The notes beneath the pieces are model-generated. The model was not told where the DNA came from and searched no databases. It saw only the letters and a list, made by a program, of their open reading frames with translations. Position numbers and translations under genes: made by a program. From NCBI RefSeq assembly GCF_023516615.1, contig NZ_JAMGBF010000044.1, positions 1 through 64,000 on the forward strand: a stretch of DNA of 64,000 bases, read 5' to 3'. Source of the stretch: Streptomyces panaciradicis (GTDB lineage: Bacteria; Actinomycetota; Actinomycetes; Streptomycetales; Streptomycetaceae). Every line of letters begins with the position of its first letter. Position 1 is the stretch's first letter. Of the stretch, positions 17,552-27,509 are shown piece after piece.

Positions 17552-19719
17552 CAGCGGAAGCACCGATCACGGAACCTCCCGGCGAGGCCGTCCGCTTCGC
17601 CGTCCTGGGACCCGTCCGCGTGTGGCGGGCGGGGCAGGAGGTGCCGCTCGGGCCTCGTCAGCAGCGGCTGGTCCTGGCCGCGCTGCTGGCCCGCGCCGGA
17701 CGTCCCGTCTCGTTGACGGAACTGGTGGCCCTGCTCTGGGAGGAGGACCCGCCACGCAGCGCGGTCAACGCGGTGCACCGTTACGTGGGCGCGCTGCGGC
17801 GCCTGCTGGAGCCGGGGCTGCCGGCCCGGGCGCCGGGACGGTGGCTCGTACGGCAGGCCGGCGGATATGCGCTCCGGGTCGATGCGGACCGGCTCGACCT
17901 GCTGGCGTTCCGAGCAGCGGTGCGACACGCGCGTGCTGTGGCCGCGGCAGGCGACGCGCGGGAAGCGGCGAACCGGTTCGGCTCGGCCCTGGAACAGTGG
18001 CAGGGACGCTGCGCCGCCGACCTGGAGGCCGCCGTCGGCACCCACCCGCTGTTCACCTCCGTGGACAACGAGTACGTCGCGGCCGTGTCGGAGGCGGCGG
18101 ACGCCGCCCTGCACGGCGATCCGCCCGCGTCCGTCCTGGCGGCCGTGCGCCAGGCGGCGCAACGCCACCCTTGGGACGAGGGTCTGCAGGCACGCCTGTT
18201 GCTCCTGCTCGCCTCGCACGGCCGCCAGGCCGAGGCGCTGCTGCTGTACCGGCGCGTCAGCGCCATGCTGCGGGAGGAACTCGGAGTGGAGCCCGGGGCG
18301 GAGCTGCGTGCCGCGCACGAGCACGTCCTGCGGGGTGGCGAACACGAGCACCGGGGCCGCTCCGGGCCGCAGGGCGCCGTCGTGGGCGCGGACCTCGACG
18401 GCCCGCCGGGCGGCGGGCCCGCGGTCGGGCCGCCGTATCCGGTGCCGGCTCAACTACCTGCCGACCTGCCCTGTTTCGTCGGCCGGGAACGGGCGCTGGA
18501 GCAGGGGATGGCCCTCGCCGGGCAGACGAGCGGAGCCCTGCGTGTGCTGGCGATCGACGGCATTCCCGGCGTCGGCAAAACCGCCTTGGCGGTCCGCCTG
18601 GCCCACCGCGTGGCCGCGCGCTTCCCGGACGGCCAGCTCTTCGCCGACCTCGGCGGCTTCACCGCCGGCGAGGGCGGCCCGTTCGATCCAGGTGAGGTCC
18701 TGTACGCGTTCCTGGAATCACTCGGCGTGGAGCGGCAGCGCATTCCGCGCACGACCCGGTCCAGAGCGGCGCTGTTCCGCAGCGTGCTGGCCACCCGCAG
18801 CGTCCTGGTGGTGCTGGACGACGTCCGTGACGTGGAACAGGTACGACCGCTGCTGCCCGGCGCGCCGCGGTGCATGGTCGTGATCACCGGCCGAGGGCGG
18901 CTGAGCGGGCTGGCCGCGGCCCATGGTGCGCGGATGATCGGTCTCGGCGTGTTCTCGGCGGCGGAGGCGGTCGGATGTCTCGCCGAACGGGTCGGGTTCG
19001 GCTCCGACGCGGACACCGGCGTCATCGAGGAGATCGTCGAGCGGTGTGGCCGTCTGCCCCTGGCCCTCAGCATCGTGGCCGCTCGTGCGGTCGGTCGTGC
19101 CGGCGGTCTGTCGAGGCGGACGGTGGCGGAACTGGCCGACGCCACCAAGGGCCTGGACGTATTCAGTGACGACGACCGCGGCAACGACCTCCGCGCCGCC
19201 TTCGCCCGGTCCCACCGCACTCTGAGCCCCGACGCGGCCCGAGCGTTCCGTCTGCTGCCCTCCCACGGGAGGCTGGACTTCGCCACCTCCGACCTGGCGA
19301 TCGCGACAGGCCTGTCGGCGTCGGCGGCCGCGGCGGCCGTGGGCGATCTGGTCCGTGCCCGACTGCTGACGGCCCTGGGTCCCGACCGGTACGAGGTCCA
19401 CCCGCTGATCCTGGCCTACGCCGCCGAACGGGGGCGCGTGCCACGGGACCGGTGGGCCGTCGTGCAGCGTCCGAGTGCCGACCGTGGCAGGGCGCAGGCA
19501 CCGGTGCCCGAGCTGACAGACCTGTTGCCGCGCGTTTCTCGTCCCGGCCTCGGCGCAGTGTCCGGCGAGGCCGTGGTGGGCGCGGGCCCCGACACAGACG
19601 ACGCGCAGGCGTTCCTGGCGGCCGTGGGGCTCGGCGGTCTCGCGCGACCGCCCCATTCGGCGGCCCCGTCCGGCAGGCAGGGCGACGACCGGGTCCGCGC
19701 ACGGTCCCCGTCGGGGTAG
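17542..19719 (+). CDS. SARP/AfsR-like regulator (BTAD plus NB-ARC)
   Basis: The 725-residue regulator has an OmpR-like winged helix (FAVLGPVRVWRAGQEVPLGP through VHRYVGALRRLLEPG, residues 18-115). A bacterial transcription activation domain follows (about 118-265, ending EELGVEPGAELRAAHEHV), then an NB-ARC ATPase with P-loop GIPGVGKT (340-347) and Walker B LVVLDDV. The C-terminal TPR array of AfsR is missing; instead there is about 90 residues of low complexity. SARPs activate antibiotic clusters or global differentiation genes, but no biosynthetic cluster is visible here. ATG 17542 is in frame; GTG 17548 is possible. Confidence 0.9.
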   Translation: MPVTAEAPITEPPGEAVRFAVLGPVRVWRAGQEVPLGPRQQRLVLAALLARAGRPVSLTELVALLWEEDPPRSAVNAVHRYVGALRRLLEPGLPARAPGRWLVRQAGGYALRVDADRLDLLAFRAAVRHARAVAAAGDAREAANRFGSALEQWQGRCAADLEAAVGTHPLFTSVDNEYVAAVSEAADAALHGDPPASVLAAVRQAAQRHPWDEGLQARLLLLLASHGRQAEALLLYRRVSAMLREELGVEPGAELRAAHEHVLRGGEHEHRGRSGPQGAVVGADLDGPPGGGPAVGPPYPVPAQLPADLPCFVGRERALEQGMALAGQTSGALRVLAIDGIPGVGKTALAVRLAHRVAARFPDGQLFADLGGFTAGEGGPFDPGEVLYAFLESLGVERQRIPRTTRSRAALFRSVLATRSVLVVLDDVRDVEQVRPLLPGAPRCMVVITGRGRLSGLAAAHGARMIGLGVFSAAEAVGCLAERVGFGSDADTGVIEEIVERCGRLPLALSIVAARAVGRAGGLSRRTVAELADATKGLDVFSDDDRGNDLRAAFARSHRTLSPDAARAFRLLPSHGRLDFATSDLAIATGLSASAAAAAVGDLVRARLLTALGPDRYEVHPLILAYAAERGRVPRDRWAVVQRPSADRGRAQAPVPELTDLLPRVSRPGLGAVSGEAVVGAGPDTDDAQAFLAAVGLGGLARPPHSAAPSGRQGDDRVRARSPSG

Positions 19720-19927
19720 GGCTCTCGTGCGGTGGGGTGTTCGGCGGGGGATCTGGGTCCTCCTTCTGCCGCCTCCCGTCGAGGTGCCCGGCCGACGGCG
19801 ACGAGCGTCCGGCGGGGCCGTCCGCGGTGCTTCCCGTAGCCATGTGACCTCACGAAATGTCCTGCTAGGCTCCCTCTTCGGGTGAATGGGCGCTCGCCCT
19901 TGCGACGACGTCCAGCCGGGAGGTGGC

Positions 19928-22723
19928 ATGGCTGCGGGAGACGACGCCGAGCGGGCTACGGGCATCGTCGGACGTGAGGCCGAGCTGACCTGTCTGCGGG
20001 AGTTCCTCTCGGCCGCCCACCCGGATGCGCACCCCACGACGCTCGTCGTCCAGGGCGAGGCCGGATCGGGCAAGAGCACGCTGCTGAACGTGGCGGCACG
20101 GCAGGCGTCCGGCCGAGGTGTCCGCGTGCTGCGCTGTGCGGGACACCAGGGTGAACGCGACCTCGCCTTCGCCGGCCTGCACCAGCTGCTCGAGCCGGTC
20201 CGGGACGGCGTCCACGCGCTGCCGCCGGCGCAACGGCGAGCCCTGCTGGCCGTCTTCGGCTGCGGCGAGGGCGAACCGTGGGCCGGCCAGGACCTGCCCG
20301 GGCGGCTGCTGATCAACCTGGCCGTGCTGACCCTGCTCTCGGAGGCCGCCGCCGAGCAGCCGCTGCTGCTCGTCGCCGACGACGCGCAGTGGCTGGACGC
20401 CTGTTCGCTCGACGCGCTGGCCTTCGTCGCACGGCGGGTTTCCGGTGAGCCGGTGCATCTGCTGATGGGCGTGCGCGGCGAGGCCGTTCCGCGGCAGTTC
20501 GGGGCGGACTTCGTTCTCCTGCCCGTGCCGCCGCTGGACGGCGAGGCCGCCGAACGCCTCCTCGACGCCCAGCCGCGATCGCCGCACGGGCGGTTGAGGG
20601 AGCACGTACTGCGCCAGGCCGTCGGCAATCCACTGGCCCTGGTGGAGCTCGCCCGCGCCACGGCCGGAGCCGCGTATCCGCTCGCTTCGGCCGGGCCCGC
20701 CGAGACGCTTCCGCTCACCGCACGCCTGGAGGACATGTTCGCCGAGCGCCTGGCCGGACTGCCGACGCAGACCCGTCGGGTGCTGCTGTTCGCCGCCGCG
20801 GCGGACGCCCCCGACATGCCCGCGGCCCTTCTCGCGGCCGCGGCCTCGGCGTCGGCGGACGTGGAGACGTGGTCGGTCGCCGAGGAGGCCGGGCTGATAC
20901 GGCTGGAGAGCGGCCGGGTGGTCTTCCGGCATCCCTTGATGCGGTCGGCGATCTACGGCTCGGCCTCCTTCGCGGCCCGCCGTGAGGTCCACCTGTCCCT
21001 GGCCCAGATGCTCGACGGCGATCCGGACCGGCGGGCCTGGCACCTGGCCGCCGCGACCCTGGTGCCGGACGAGTCGATCGCCGCGGCCCTCGAGGAGACC
21101 GCGGGCCGGGCCCGTCGCCGAGGCGGGTATCGCGTGGCCGCGGCTGCCCTGGAGCGGGCCGCCGAACTCAGTCCCGAGGGAACGCAACGGGCGCGACGGC
21201 TGCTGGAGGCCATCGAACTGGCCATGAACGCCGGCGAACCGCTCTGGGTGGAGCAGCTGGCCGCGGGCGTGGTGTCGGCGACCGACGACGAGGCCATGCT
21301 GATGACGGCCCGCCTGTGGACCGGCTGGGCGTTGGCGGCGACGACGCGTCAGAAGGCGGCGCTGTCCCATCTGCTTCCGCTGGCCGAGGAGGTGGTGAAG
21401 GCTGCGCCGGTCAAGGCGCTGACCGCGGTCGGGCATGCGGCCTTCGTCGTCTACACCACCGGTGAGGAGGACGACCGACGGCAGATGCTCGATCTGCTCG
21501 CCCGGATCCCGGTCGACGCGGGCCGGGACTTCGACCAGGTCTGGACCCGTGCCTGCTGCGACCCCTTCGCCGCGCGTGAGACCTCCCTCGAACTGCTGCG
21601 GCGCTGCCTGGCCGACCCCGACCGCAAGGTCGACCAGCTGACCATCATGGGTGGCGCGGCCTGGGTGCTGGACGAGACGGCCACCGCGGTCCGGCTCCTG
21701 GGGGCCGCCATGGAGCACCTCCAGTCCGCCACGACCGTCGGATCCAACGCCACCCTCGGACAGGCGCTGGCACTGGCGCAGTTCGAGACCGGTGCGTGGG
21801 AAGCGGCGTGGGCCTCGGCCGAGGACGCCCGCCGGGTCGCCGCGGAGAACGGCCTGGAGATGGCGGGCCGCGCCGCGATGTTCGTCGCGGCGGCACTGCT
21901 GGCCCTGCGGGGCCGGTCCGACGAGGCGCGAAAGGCCATCGACCGTGCCGTGGAGGGGGTGGACCCGGCGGAGAGCCGTGCGCTGGGGGTCCGCGCGAGC
22001 TGGGTGCGCGCGGCCGTGGCCGGGGCGGAGGGCAACCACGCCCTGGAGTACGAACTGCTGCGCAGCCTCTTCTCGGTCGGGCCGGACCCGCAACCGGTGC
22101 ACTATCACGCCTCCTACTACGCCATCGGTGACCTTGCGGCCGCGGCCGTGCGGGTCGGCAAGCAGCAGGACGCCGCCCAGGTGTTGGACGCGGTGTGGCG
22201 CCGACTGGAAGGTCACATGTCCCCGCGGATGCTGCTGCTGGTCCGCAGGGCGGGCGCGGTCCTCGCCGAGGACGACAGCACGGAGGAGCTGTTCGCCGCC
22301 GCGCTGCGCGACCCTGCGGGCGAACAGTGGCCCTTCGAGCGGGCGGTCGTCCTGCTCGAGTACGGCGAGTGGCTGCGCCGCAGGCGCCGCACCACGGAGG
22401 CGCGCACGGAACTGGCGGGTGCGCTGACGGTCTTCGAGCAACTGGGTGCCCGCCCCTGGGTGGAGCGGACCTCGGCGGAACTGCGCGCCTGCGGGGTGAG
22501 CGTGCACGGCGACGGCGGTGCGTCACGCGGGATCGACCGGCTGACTCCTCAGCAGTTGCAGATCGCGAGACTGGCGGCCACCGGACTGACCAACCGTCAG
22601 ATCGGCGAACGGCTGCTGCTGTCCGCCCGCACCATCGGCTTCCACCTGTACCAGACCTATCCCAAGCTGGGCATCACCAACCGCGCTCAGCTCCGCGACG
22701 CGCTCAGCGGCATGGGAGCCTGA
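19928..22723 (+). CDS. LAL-type LuxR-family transcriptional regulator
   Basis: The 931-residue regulator has Walker A GEAGSGKS (43-50), a Walker B-like ADDAQWLDACS, a helical TPR-like middle and a C-terminal LuxR HTH (QIARLAATGLTNRQIGERLL, then SARTIGFHLYQTYPKLGI). The start at ATG 19928 follows GGGAGG by 5 nt. It is a distant paralogue of the LAL at 11686-14406, and both share the unusual form LYxxxPKLGIT at the end of the HTH. The gene follows the SARP gene by about 200 bp on the same strand and is convergent with the MBL hydrolase gene. Confidence 0.92.
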   Translation: MAAGDDAERATGIVGREAELTCLREFLSAAHPDAHPTTLVVQGEAGSGKSTLLNVAARQASGRGVRVLRCAGHQGERDLAFAGLHQLLEPVRDGVHALPPAQRRALLAVFGCGEGEPWAGQDLPGRLLINLAVLTLLSEAAAEQPLLLVADDAQWLDACSLDALAFVARRVSGEPVHLLMGVRGEAVPRQFGADFVLLPVPPLDGEAAERLLDAQPRSPHGRLREHVLRQAVGNPLALVELARATAGAAYPLASAGPAETLPLTARLEDMFAERLAGLPTQTRRVLLFAAAADAPDMPAALLAAAASASADVETWSVAEEAGLIRLESGRVVFRHPLMRSAIYGSASFAARREVHLSLAQMLDGDPDRRAWHLAAATLVPDESIAAALEETAGRARRRGGYRVAAAALERAAELSPEGTQRARRLLEAIELAMNAGEPLWVEQLAAGVVSATDDEAMLMTARLWTGWALAATTRQKAALSHLLPLAEEVVKAAPVKALTAVGHAAFVVYTTGEEDDRRQMLDLLARIPVDAGRDFDQVWTRACCDPFAARETSLELLRRCLADPDRKVDQLTIMGGAAWVLDETATAVRLLGAAMEHLQSATTVGSNATLGQALALAQFETGAWEAAWASAEDARRVAAENGLEMAGRAAMFVAAALLALRGRSDEARKAIDRAVEGVDPAESRALGVRASWVRAAVAGAEGNHALEYELLRSLFSVGPDPQPVHYHASYYAIGDLAAAAVRVGKQQDAAQVLDAVWRRLEGHMSPRMLLLVRRAGAVLAEDDSTEELFAAALRDPAGEQWPFERAVVLLEYGEWLRRRRRTTEARTELAGALTVFEQLGARPWVERTSAELRACGVSVHGDGGASRGIDRLTPQQLQIARLAATGLTNRQIGERLLLSARTIGFHLYQTYPKLGITNRAQLRDALSGMGA

Positions 22724-22741
22724 CCGGCCGCCCCCGGGCAC

Positions 22742-23596
22742 TCAGGATGCGCCGGCCGGGTACTGGGAGGTGGCCGAGACGTACAGGGTGTAGGGGTTGC
22801 CGCGCTCGCCGTGGGCCGCGGTCATCGTGCGGATCACGTCGGCGGCGCTGTCGCCGGCCCGCACCGCGGCGTCGAAGTCGCTCAGGTAGCGGCGGGAGGC
22901 CGCGATCACTCCTGCCGGGTCCGTCTCGTCGGCGCCGGGAGGCTGATGTCCGGCCACCAGCCGGTGCGGACGCAGGTCCTCGACGACGTCCAGGGCGCGC
23001 TGCCAGCGGTCGCGCGCCGTCCGATCCGTCTGGGCGAGCCACATGTGGATGCCGTTGTAGGCGACGTCGCCGCCCACCACCGCGTCGAGGTCCGGCACGT
23101 GCACCACGGTGGAGGGATCGGTGTCGCTCTGCCCCACCCGCACCGGCCTGAGCTCGTGCCCGTCGACGTCGATCACGTCGCCGTCCAGCGGGCGCGGGCA
23201 CACGTGCCGGTGGGGCAGCCGCCCCGGGAACAGAGACTCCCAATAGGCCAGGTACGGGGCGCTCAGTTGCTCCTCGGCGTGCGGCACCACCTCGGGCAGT
23301 GCCACGGCCACCGCGTCGGGGAACGCGTCGAGGACGACGGACAGCCCCAGGAAGTGGTCCGCGTGACCGTGGGTGACGTACACCGTGGTGAGGATCTTGC
23401 CCGTGGCCCGGATCCACTCGGTCAGGTCGCGGGCCTCCTCGGCGGTGATGAGCGCGTCGACGAGGGCGGCCTCGCGCCGTCCGTGCACGAGGGTGGCCGT
23501 GCTGGCGGGCCAGGTGGCCCGCTGCCGTGCGTCCCAGCCCGGCGCCGTGGCGGCGATGGGCTTGTAGTCGCTGGTGAAGACGTCGATCGACAGCAT
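22742..23596 (-). CDS. MBL-fold metallo-hydrolase
   Basis: The 284-residue protein has the metallo-beta-lactamase signature THGHADH (75-81), a downstream metal ligand region GGDVAYNGIH and a final His in LVAGHQPPG. It has no signal peptide, so it is cytoplasmic. Similar proteins are annotated as quinolinate-class or Vmh-type hydrolases; the substrate is unknown. ATG 23596 is the start, with GGAG about 9 nt upstream. It ends 18 bp from the LAL gene. Confidence 0.88.
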   Translation of the reverse strand: MLSIDVFTSDYKPIAATAPGWDARQRATWPASTATLVHGRREAALVDALITAEEARDLTEWIRATGKILTTVYVTHGHADHFLGLSVVLDAFPDAVAVALPEVVPHAEEQLSAPYLAYWESLFPGRLPHRHVCPRPLDGDVIDVDGHELRPVRVGQSDTDPSTVVHVPDLDAVVGGDVAYNGIHMWLAQTDRTARDRWQRALDVVEDLRPHRLVAGHQPPGADETDPAGVIAASRRYLSDFDAAVRAGDSAADVIRTMTAAHGERGNPYTLYVSATSQYPAGAS

Positions 23597-23817
23597 GTGT
23601 GCTGCTCCGTTCCTGTCGGCGACCCGTGCCGGCGGTTCGCCGGTGCGGCCGGCCCGGTGCGGATGCCGCAGCGTGCTCGACGGGCCGCGCGGACCGCGCC
23701 GCGGTGGGGTGGGGTGCTGGGTCCGTGCCACCGTAGGCGCGGTCAGTGGAGCGTTTGTGGACGCGGGAGCGACGATGTTCTCCCTGCTCGTCGATGCCGC
23801 TTTCCGGGGGGTGCCGC

Positions 23818-24440
23818 TCAGAAGCCGCTCAGCGTGATCTTGCCGATGGCCTTGCCGGATTCCAGGATGCGGTGGGCTTCACGCAGGTGAGCGGGTGAAC
23901 ATGAACTCCCTGGAAGGAGATGCTCTTGGACTTCAGCAAGCCGATCTCTACCGGGCCGAAGGCGTCGAGGGCGACGAGCTTGCCGCGCGGCTTCAGGATG
24001 TCCGCGTAGGCGGCGAGGCTGCGATCCGTGCCGGTGCTGAAGACGAAGTCCACCGTGCCGGGCGCCAGTTCGGCCACCCTGCGGGGCCAGTGGCTCAGGC
24101 GGTGCCGATCACGGTGAGGCTGGTCAGCGCGCGGGCCGACTGGGCCACCATCGCGCCGACACCGCGCGCCGCCGTGGTGCAGACCGAGGTGCTCGAAGAG
24201 GCCCTCCCATGCGGTGAGGGATGTCAGCGGCAGGGCCGTCGCCTCGGCGAAGGTGAGGCTCGCGGGCTTGCGGCCCACGATGCGCTCGTCCACGGTGTGG
24301 AAGCGGGCGTCGGCGCCCGGCGTGGACCGGATCATCCACCCCGCCGTCCCGCTGCACGTCGAGTACCCCTCACCGACCTCGGCCGCAGCGTGGCCGGGCC
24401 GCTGGCGCAGTTGCGGACATGGGGGGAGGACCACATCGAC
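23818..24440 (-). pseudogene. Decayed zinc-type alcohol dehydrogenase/quinone reductase
   Basis: Scattered fragments in different frames match one MDR protein: a damaged CSGTAGWMIR segment, then DARFHTVDERIVGRKPASL and ATALPLTSLTAWEGLFE. After a frameshift come VDFVFSTGTDRSLAAYADIL and LKSKSISFQ. After a deletion of roughly 50 codons and another frame change, the true C-terminus HLREAHRILESGKAIGKITL ends with TGA at 23818-23820. The N-terminal third is absent. The remnant lies between the MBL and flavoprotein genes and cannot make an enzyme. Confidence 0.8.
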
Positions 24441-24535
24441 GAGATCGCCTGGGGACTGTTCTCGGGGTGCCGGAAGAGAAGCCGGTGCCCGCCGTCGCTG
24501 CGCGCCGTCGGACGCTCCGGCCGTGCTGGCACAGC

Positions 24536-26224
24536 TCAGCCGTGGGTGGCCAGGGAGAGGTACTGGTGTACCGAGCGGACCGCGCTCGCGCCGTCGCCGG
24601 CCGCCGCCGCGACCCGCTTCATCGACTCCGCCCGTACGTCCCCGGCCGCGAACACCCCGGGAACGCTGGTCTCGTACGGCAGCGGCTCGCGCCCCAGGTC
24701 CCGCCACCGCGATCCCCGCACGGCCGGTGTCAGCGCCCGGTCGGTCGGGATGAACCCCGCCTCGTCCAGGGCCACGTGGGTCAGCCAGCCGGTGGCCGGT
24801 TCGGCGCCGATGAAGCAGAACAGTCCCGCGCACGGGATCCGGCGCGTCGCGCCACCGCCGCGCTCGGCCACGGTGACGCCCTCCAGGCGGGTCCCGCCGT
24901 GCAGTTCGGCCACCTCGGTCCGGGTGAGGACCGTGATGCGCGGGTCGCTGACGATGCGGTCCACGAGGTAGGAGGACATCCGTGCTCCGAGGTCACCGCC
25001 GCGCAGTGCCAGGGTCACGTCGGCCGCGTAGCGCGCCAGATGAAGAGCCGCCTGCCCGGCGGAGTTCGCGCCGCCGACGACGAGCACCGGGCGGCCGGCC
25101 ATCGGCTGCGCCTCCAGGTCGGTGGCCGCGTAGTAGATGCCGTTGCCCGTCAGCTCGGCCCAGCGGTCCACGGGCAGCGCGCGGTAGGAGGCGCCGGTGG
25201 CCAGCACGACCGCGCGGGCGCGGATGCGGGTGCCGTCGGCCAGGGTCACCGTGTGCGCGCCCCCGTCCGTCTCCAAAGCCGCCACCGGGCAGGGGCTCGC
25301 GATCTGCGCCCCGAACTTCAGTGCCTGCACCGCCGCTCGCGCGGCCAGGTCGGCGCCGCTGAGGCCGAAGGGAAACCCCAGGTAGTTCTCGATCCGCGCG
25401 CTGGTGGCGGCCTGGCCGCCGGTGGCGACCGCGTCGAGCAGCACGGTCTGGAGCCCTTCGGAGGCCCCGTACACGGCGGCCGCCAGGCCGGCCGGACCAG
25501 CGCCCACGACGGCCAGGTCCGCCGTCGCGGGGCCGGTGCGGCGGTAGGCCAGGTTGAGCCGCTCGCTGAGCGACCCTGGACTGACCCGCGGCATCACGTC
25601 GTCGCCGATCAGGGCCAGCGGCAGATCGGCCGTCGTCGATCCGGTCGCGGCCCGGATGGTGTCGGCCGCGATCGAATCGTCCTCCACCCAGGCATAGGGG
25701 ACTCCCTGACGGGCCAGGAAGGTGCGCAGAGCCATGCCCGCCGCGGAGTCGGCGTCCCCCACCAGGCGCAGTGTCTGTTCGGTGGCCTGCCGCAGCAGCC
25801 GACGGCGGGCCAGGAACGTGCGCAGGAGGAGGTCGGACAACTCGGTCTCCTGCTGCATCAGCAGGCGCAGGGCCCGCGCGTTCACGCGGTGGATCGTGCC
25901 CGCCTCGCTCACCCGCACGGTCAGGGTCTGCCGCTGTCCCGTCAGCAGCGCGAGCTCACCGGCGAACTGACCGGGTCCGTAGTTGAAGAAGACGTCCTCG
26001 CAGTCCGCGGCCGCGGCGGGGCACAGCGCCTCCAGCCGGGCGCTGCCGCACAGCACGAGGTCCCCTGAGTCGTCCCCGATGTCGAAGAGGACCTGTCCGG
26101 CGGCCACCTCCTCCCGCCGCGCGTAGCGGACCGCACTGCTGAACTGCTCGTCGGTCAGCCGGGGCGCCGCGGCGACCGCGAGGTCCTCGGCACCGTCGCC
26201 TATTTCGGGGAAAGAGGTCGCCAT
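24536..26224 (-). CDS. Cyclic-nucleotide-domain thioredoxin-reductase-like flavoprotein
   Basis: The 562-residue protein fuses a Crp-like cyclic-nucleotide-binding domain (about 20-140; YGPGQFAGELALLTGQ is the phosphate-binding cassette) to a short spacer with a glutaredoxin-like WVEDD region and a thioredoxin-reductase-like flavoprotein. FAD motifs are VVGAGPAGLAAAVYGASEGL and VFAAGDVR, and the NADPH motif is VVGGANSAGQAA. The redox CxxC of true thioredoxin reductases is replaced by YYAATD, so it cannot reduce thioredoxin in the usual way. ATG 26224 is the start. The cAMP link and the electron acceptor are unknown. Confidence 0.88.
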   Translation of the reverse strand: MATSFPEIGDGAEDLAVAAAPRLTDEQFSSAVRYARREEVAAGQVLFDIGDDSGDLVLCGSARLEALCPAAAADCEDVFFNYGPGQFAGELALLTGQRQTLTVRVSEAGTIHRVNARALRLLMQQETELSDLLLRTFLARRRLLRQATEQTLRLVGDADSAAGMALRTFLARQGVPYAWVEDDSIAADTIRAATGSTTADLPLALIGDDVMPRVSPGSLSERLNLAYRRTGPATADLAVVGAGPAGLAAAVYGASEGLQTVLLDAVATGGQAATSARIENYLGFPFGLSGADLAARAAVQALKFGAQIASPCPVAALETDGGAHTVTLADGTRIRARAVVLATGASYRALPVDRWAELTGNGIYYAATDLEAQPMAGRPVLVVGGANSAGQAALHLARYAADVTLALRGGDLGARMSSYLVDRIVSDPRITVLTRTEVAELHGGTRLEGVTVAERGGGATRRIPCAGLFCFIGAEPATGWLTHVALDEAGFIPTDRALTPAVRGSRWRDLGREPLPYETSVPGVFAAGDVRAESMKRVAAAAGDGASAVRSVHQYLSLATHG

Positions 26225-26361
26225 GTCGTTGCGTATTCCATCGGTAGGTGTCTGGTGGCGTCGGCGCCCGGGCCGACGGGCCGGCTCACCGCGGCGTCGT
26301 ACCGCCGGGACCGGCGTGGGCCCCGCCTCGGCCGCGGGGAGGTGAGGCCCGTCCGGAGCGG

Positions 26362-27198
26362 CTACTTGCCGAGGAAGGCGAGCAGCGCGCTGTTGACCTC
26401 TTCGGCGTGCGTCCACAGCAGGCCGTGGGGAGCGCCCTCGACCTCGACGTAGTCGGCGTGCGGGAGCGCCTTGTGGAAGGGCCGGGCGGTGGAGTCGATG
26501 GGCAGGATGTTGTCGGCGGTCCCGTGGAGGATGAGCGCCGGGACGTCGATCTTCGGGATGTCCTGACGGAAGTCGGTGTACCAGGTCAGCGGGGCGGCCG
26601 ACGCGGCGTACGATCCTCCGCCCGCGGCCACGTTCCAGCTGTTGCGCACGGCTTCCTCGCTGATGCGGATGCCGAGGTTGTCGTCGAGGTTGTAGAAGTC
26701 TTTGTAGAAGGCGGTGTAGTAGGCGTACCGGTCCGCCTTGACGGTGTCGGAGATGCCCTGGAAGAACTCCTCGGGCGCGGCGCCCGTCGGGTTGTCGTCT
26801 GTCTTGAGCAGGTACGGTTCCAGGGAGGCGAGGAAGGCGACCTTGGCGATGCGGGCGGTGCCGTACGTGCCGACGTAGCGGCCGACCTCGCCGGTGCCCA
26901 TGGAGAAGCCGACGAGGACGGCGTCGTTGAGGTCCAGGGTCTCCAGGACCTTGTGGAGATCGGCGGCGAAGGTGTCGTAGTCGTAGCCGGTGGTGACCTG
27001 GCTGGACTGGCCGAAGCCGCGACGGTCGTAGGTGATGACGCGGTAGCCGGCGGCGAGCAGGGCCGCGCTCTGCTTCTCCCAGGAGTGCCCGTCGAGCGGG
27101 AAGCCGTGGATCAGCACGACCGGCTGTCCGCTGCCGTGGTCCTCGTAGTACAGCTCGATGTCGGTGGTGTTCTCCTGGCCGACGGTGATGAACGGCAT
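26362..27198 (-). CDS. Chloroperoxidase-like alpha/beta hydrolase
   Basis: The 278-residue protein belongs to the non-heme chloroperoxidase/esterase branch. It has the oxyanion region LIHGFPLDGHSW, nucleophile Ser99 in VGFSMGTGEV, the acid Asp in LHGTADNILP and the catalytic His in GAPHGLLWTH. Family members hydrolyse esters and perhydrolyse carboxylic acids; halogenation is a side reaction. The start at ATG 27198 has GAGGGGA 5-6 nt upstream. The run of oxidoreductases and hydrolases around it suggests breakdown of small organic compounds. Confidence 0.92.
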   Translation of the reverse strand: MPFITVGQENTTDIELYYEDHGSGQPVVLIHGFPLDGHSWEKQSAALLAAGYRVITYDRRGFGQSSQVTTGYDYDTFAADLHKVLETLDLNDAVLVGFSMGTGEVGRYVGTYGTARIAKVAFLASLEPYLLKTDDNPTGAAPEEFFQGISDTVKADRYAYYTAFYKDFYNLDDNLGIRISEEAVRNSWNVAAGGGSYAASAAPLTWYTDFRQDIPKIDVPALILHGTADNILPIDSTARPFHKALPHADYVEVEGAPHGLLWTHAEEVNSALLAFLGK

Positions 27199-27509
27199 GG
27201 TGTTCCCCTCTCAGGGTGTGACGTTGTCTGCGGGCACGGTCGGCGGCGGGCCGACCTGAGGCCGTGTGGCCGGTGCGGCGCCGAGCGACTTCCCCAGCTT
27301 GCCTCCGATCGGCGCGCGGGGAATCTGTCTATTGACTTAAGCGATGGCGGTCGACGACCGGCCGGCGCGGGCCGTGCCTCGTCCGGTGGGCGTCATGGAG
27401 GGGCACTGGTGGGGCGCCTGGGGCGAGCGTGACGGTTGGGCCATGCAGGTGGCGGGCGCGGCGGCGGGGTGGTCCACGCCAGGGCCGCCGCGGGCGGGAC
27501 GCCGTCGTC
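27199..27509. other. Intergenic region, 311 bp
   Basis: It separates the aldo/keto reductase from the chloroperoxidase gene on the same strand. I see no supported gene. An AT-richer patch near 27328-27345 (TATTGACTTAAG) could hold the promoter of the chloroperoxidase-like gene. Confidence 0.35.
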
